From Phytophthora sp. 'mugwort' (taxonomy: Eukaryota > Oomycota > Peronosporomycetes > Peronosporales > Peronosporaceae): 64,000 nucleotides of DNA. Within the stretch, counting starts at the first letter, position 1; the number at the start of each line of letters is the position of its first letter. This document shows, piece by piece, positions 63,613-64,000 of the stretch. The position numbers and the translations under genes were made by a program. The stretch covers positions 985,001 through 1,049,000 of the forward strand of contig JAUCEF010000013.1 of the NCBI GenBank assembly GCA_033558025.1. Direction: 5' to 3'. The notes below the pieces were generated by a model. It ran no database searches. It worked only from the letters and a program-made list of their open reading frames with translations, and was not told the origin of the DNA.

Positions 63613-64000
63613 CTCTGCTATCCTTGTCCGATTCTAGAATGGCTGGCTGAGCTCCCAGCTAAAAATTCGTGTGATTCACCTTAATATAGTCCCGAACTGT
63701 GCGTCTATCCCCTATTTACCGTGACCTCACACTATACCCCTGAACCTTATGTGAGTTACACAATTGGTCTGTGCAATTCATCCATCCTGCTGTGCCGTTT
63801 ATCTGGATTGTCTGTGCGATTCCACCGCTCTCGTAAAATAACCACGTGTCGGGATATCCCTAATAGACACAGACACACTATTGCTACTTGTCGGTTGCGC
63901 AGTGATCCCGCGAGACTCAGGCTGGACCTCCGGCTTGAGCACGACTTTGAAAGAAACAGATAGGATATATTAGTGCCCCTTTGGCCTCTTCTTGCCTACC
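63613..64000. other. unassigned sequence to the window end
   Basis: No recognisable gene, RNA or repeat. Short open frames look random. Confidence 0.5.

Noticed and set aside
63360..63684. Ser/Pro- and His-rich open frames at the right edge
   Set aside because: They are products of the 18-bp minisatellite in different frames.

Overview
The window looks like nuclear DNA of an oomycete, most likely Phytophthora or a close relative. The evidence is a run of tightly spaced host genes with few short GT-AG introns, an IGPS-PRAI tryptophan fusion of the oomycete type, an oomycete-style membrane-LRR protein, and a dense mix of LINE, Copia, Mutator-like and Polinton elements. The genus is inferred; nothing in the window proves it.

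Region 1 (1-25197) is a tRNA array colonised by retrotransposons. A 558-bp unit carrying one tRNA-Asp(GTC) gene on the minus strand is repeated in tandem. Nine tRNA copies are visible, plus one 18-nt 5' fragment, and the array ends next to a tRNA-Thr(TGT). Two ~7.55-kb copies of one non-LTR retrotransposon lie head to head around the inner part of the array. LINE-A (3072-15357, minus) sits inside a tRNA-Asp gene with a 15-bp target duplication covering box A. LINE-B (17646-25197, plus) starts 72 bp downstream of the tRNA-Thr. LINE-A is split by a young, apparently intact Copia element (8933-13659) with almost identical 339-bp LTRs and a 5-bp duplication. Both LINE copies are broken and share some of the same frame breaks.

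Region 2 (25198-42247) is the host gene block: NUF2 (kinetochore), a glutamate/dicarboxylate symporter, an LRR protein, a membrane-LRR protein, a small DUF3605-like protein, the TRP1 IGPS-PRAI enzyme, ADA2 of SAGA-type complexes, and two tandem cis-prenyltransferase paralogues flanking a TrmB-type tRNA methyltransferase. Exon structures were worked out from splice sites, phase and protein continuity.

Region 3 (43718-62385) is a full-length 18.67-kb Polinton/Maverick. It has ~245-bp terminal inverted repeats starting AGT and a perfect 6-bp target duplication (GACGAT). Its gene order is unknown ORF, small basic protein, protein-primed DNA polymerase B with an HNH-type insert, chromodomain integrase, several unknown proteins, a DUF5754-like protein, a fibre with a C-terminal S74-type chaperone, packaging ATPase, penton-like capsid protein, a pVI/PX-like membrane-active protein, adenain-like protease, double jelly-roll major capsid protein, two tiny GKYKG-type proteins and a zinc metalloprotease. 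Most core genes carry frameshifts or stops, while the metalloprotease and the first ORF are intact. The element landed in an already decayed Mutator-like transposase gene (62392-63470). The window ends in a minisatellite and unassigned DNA.
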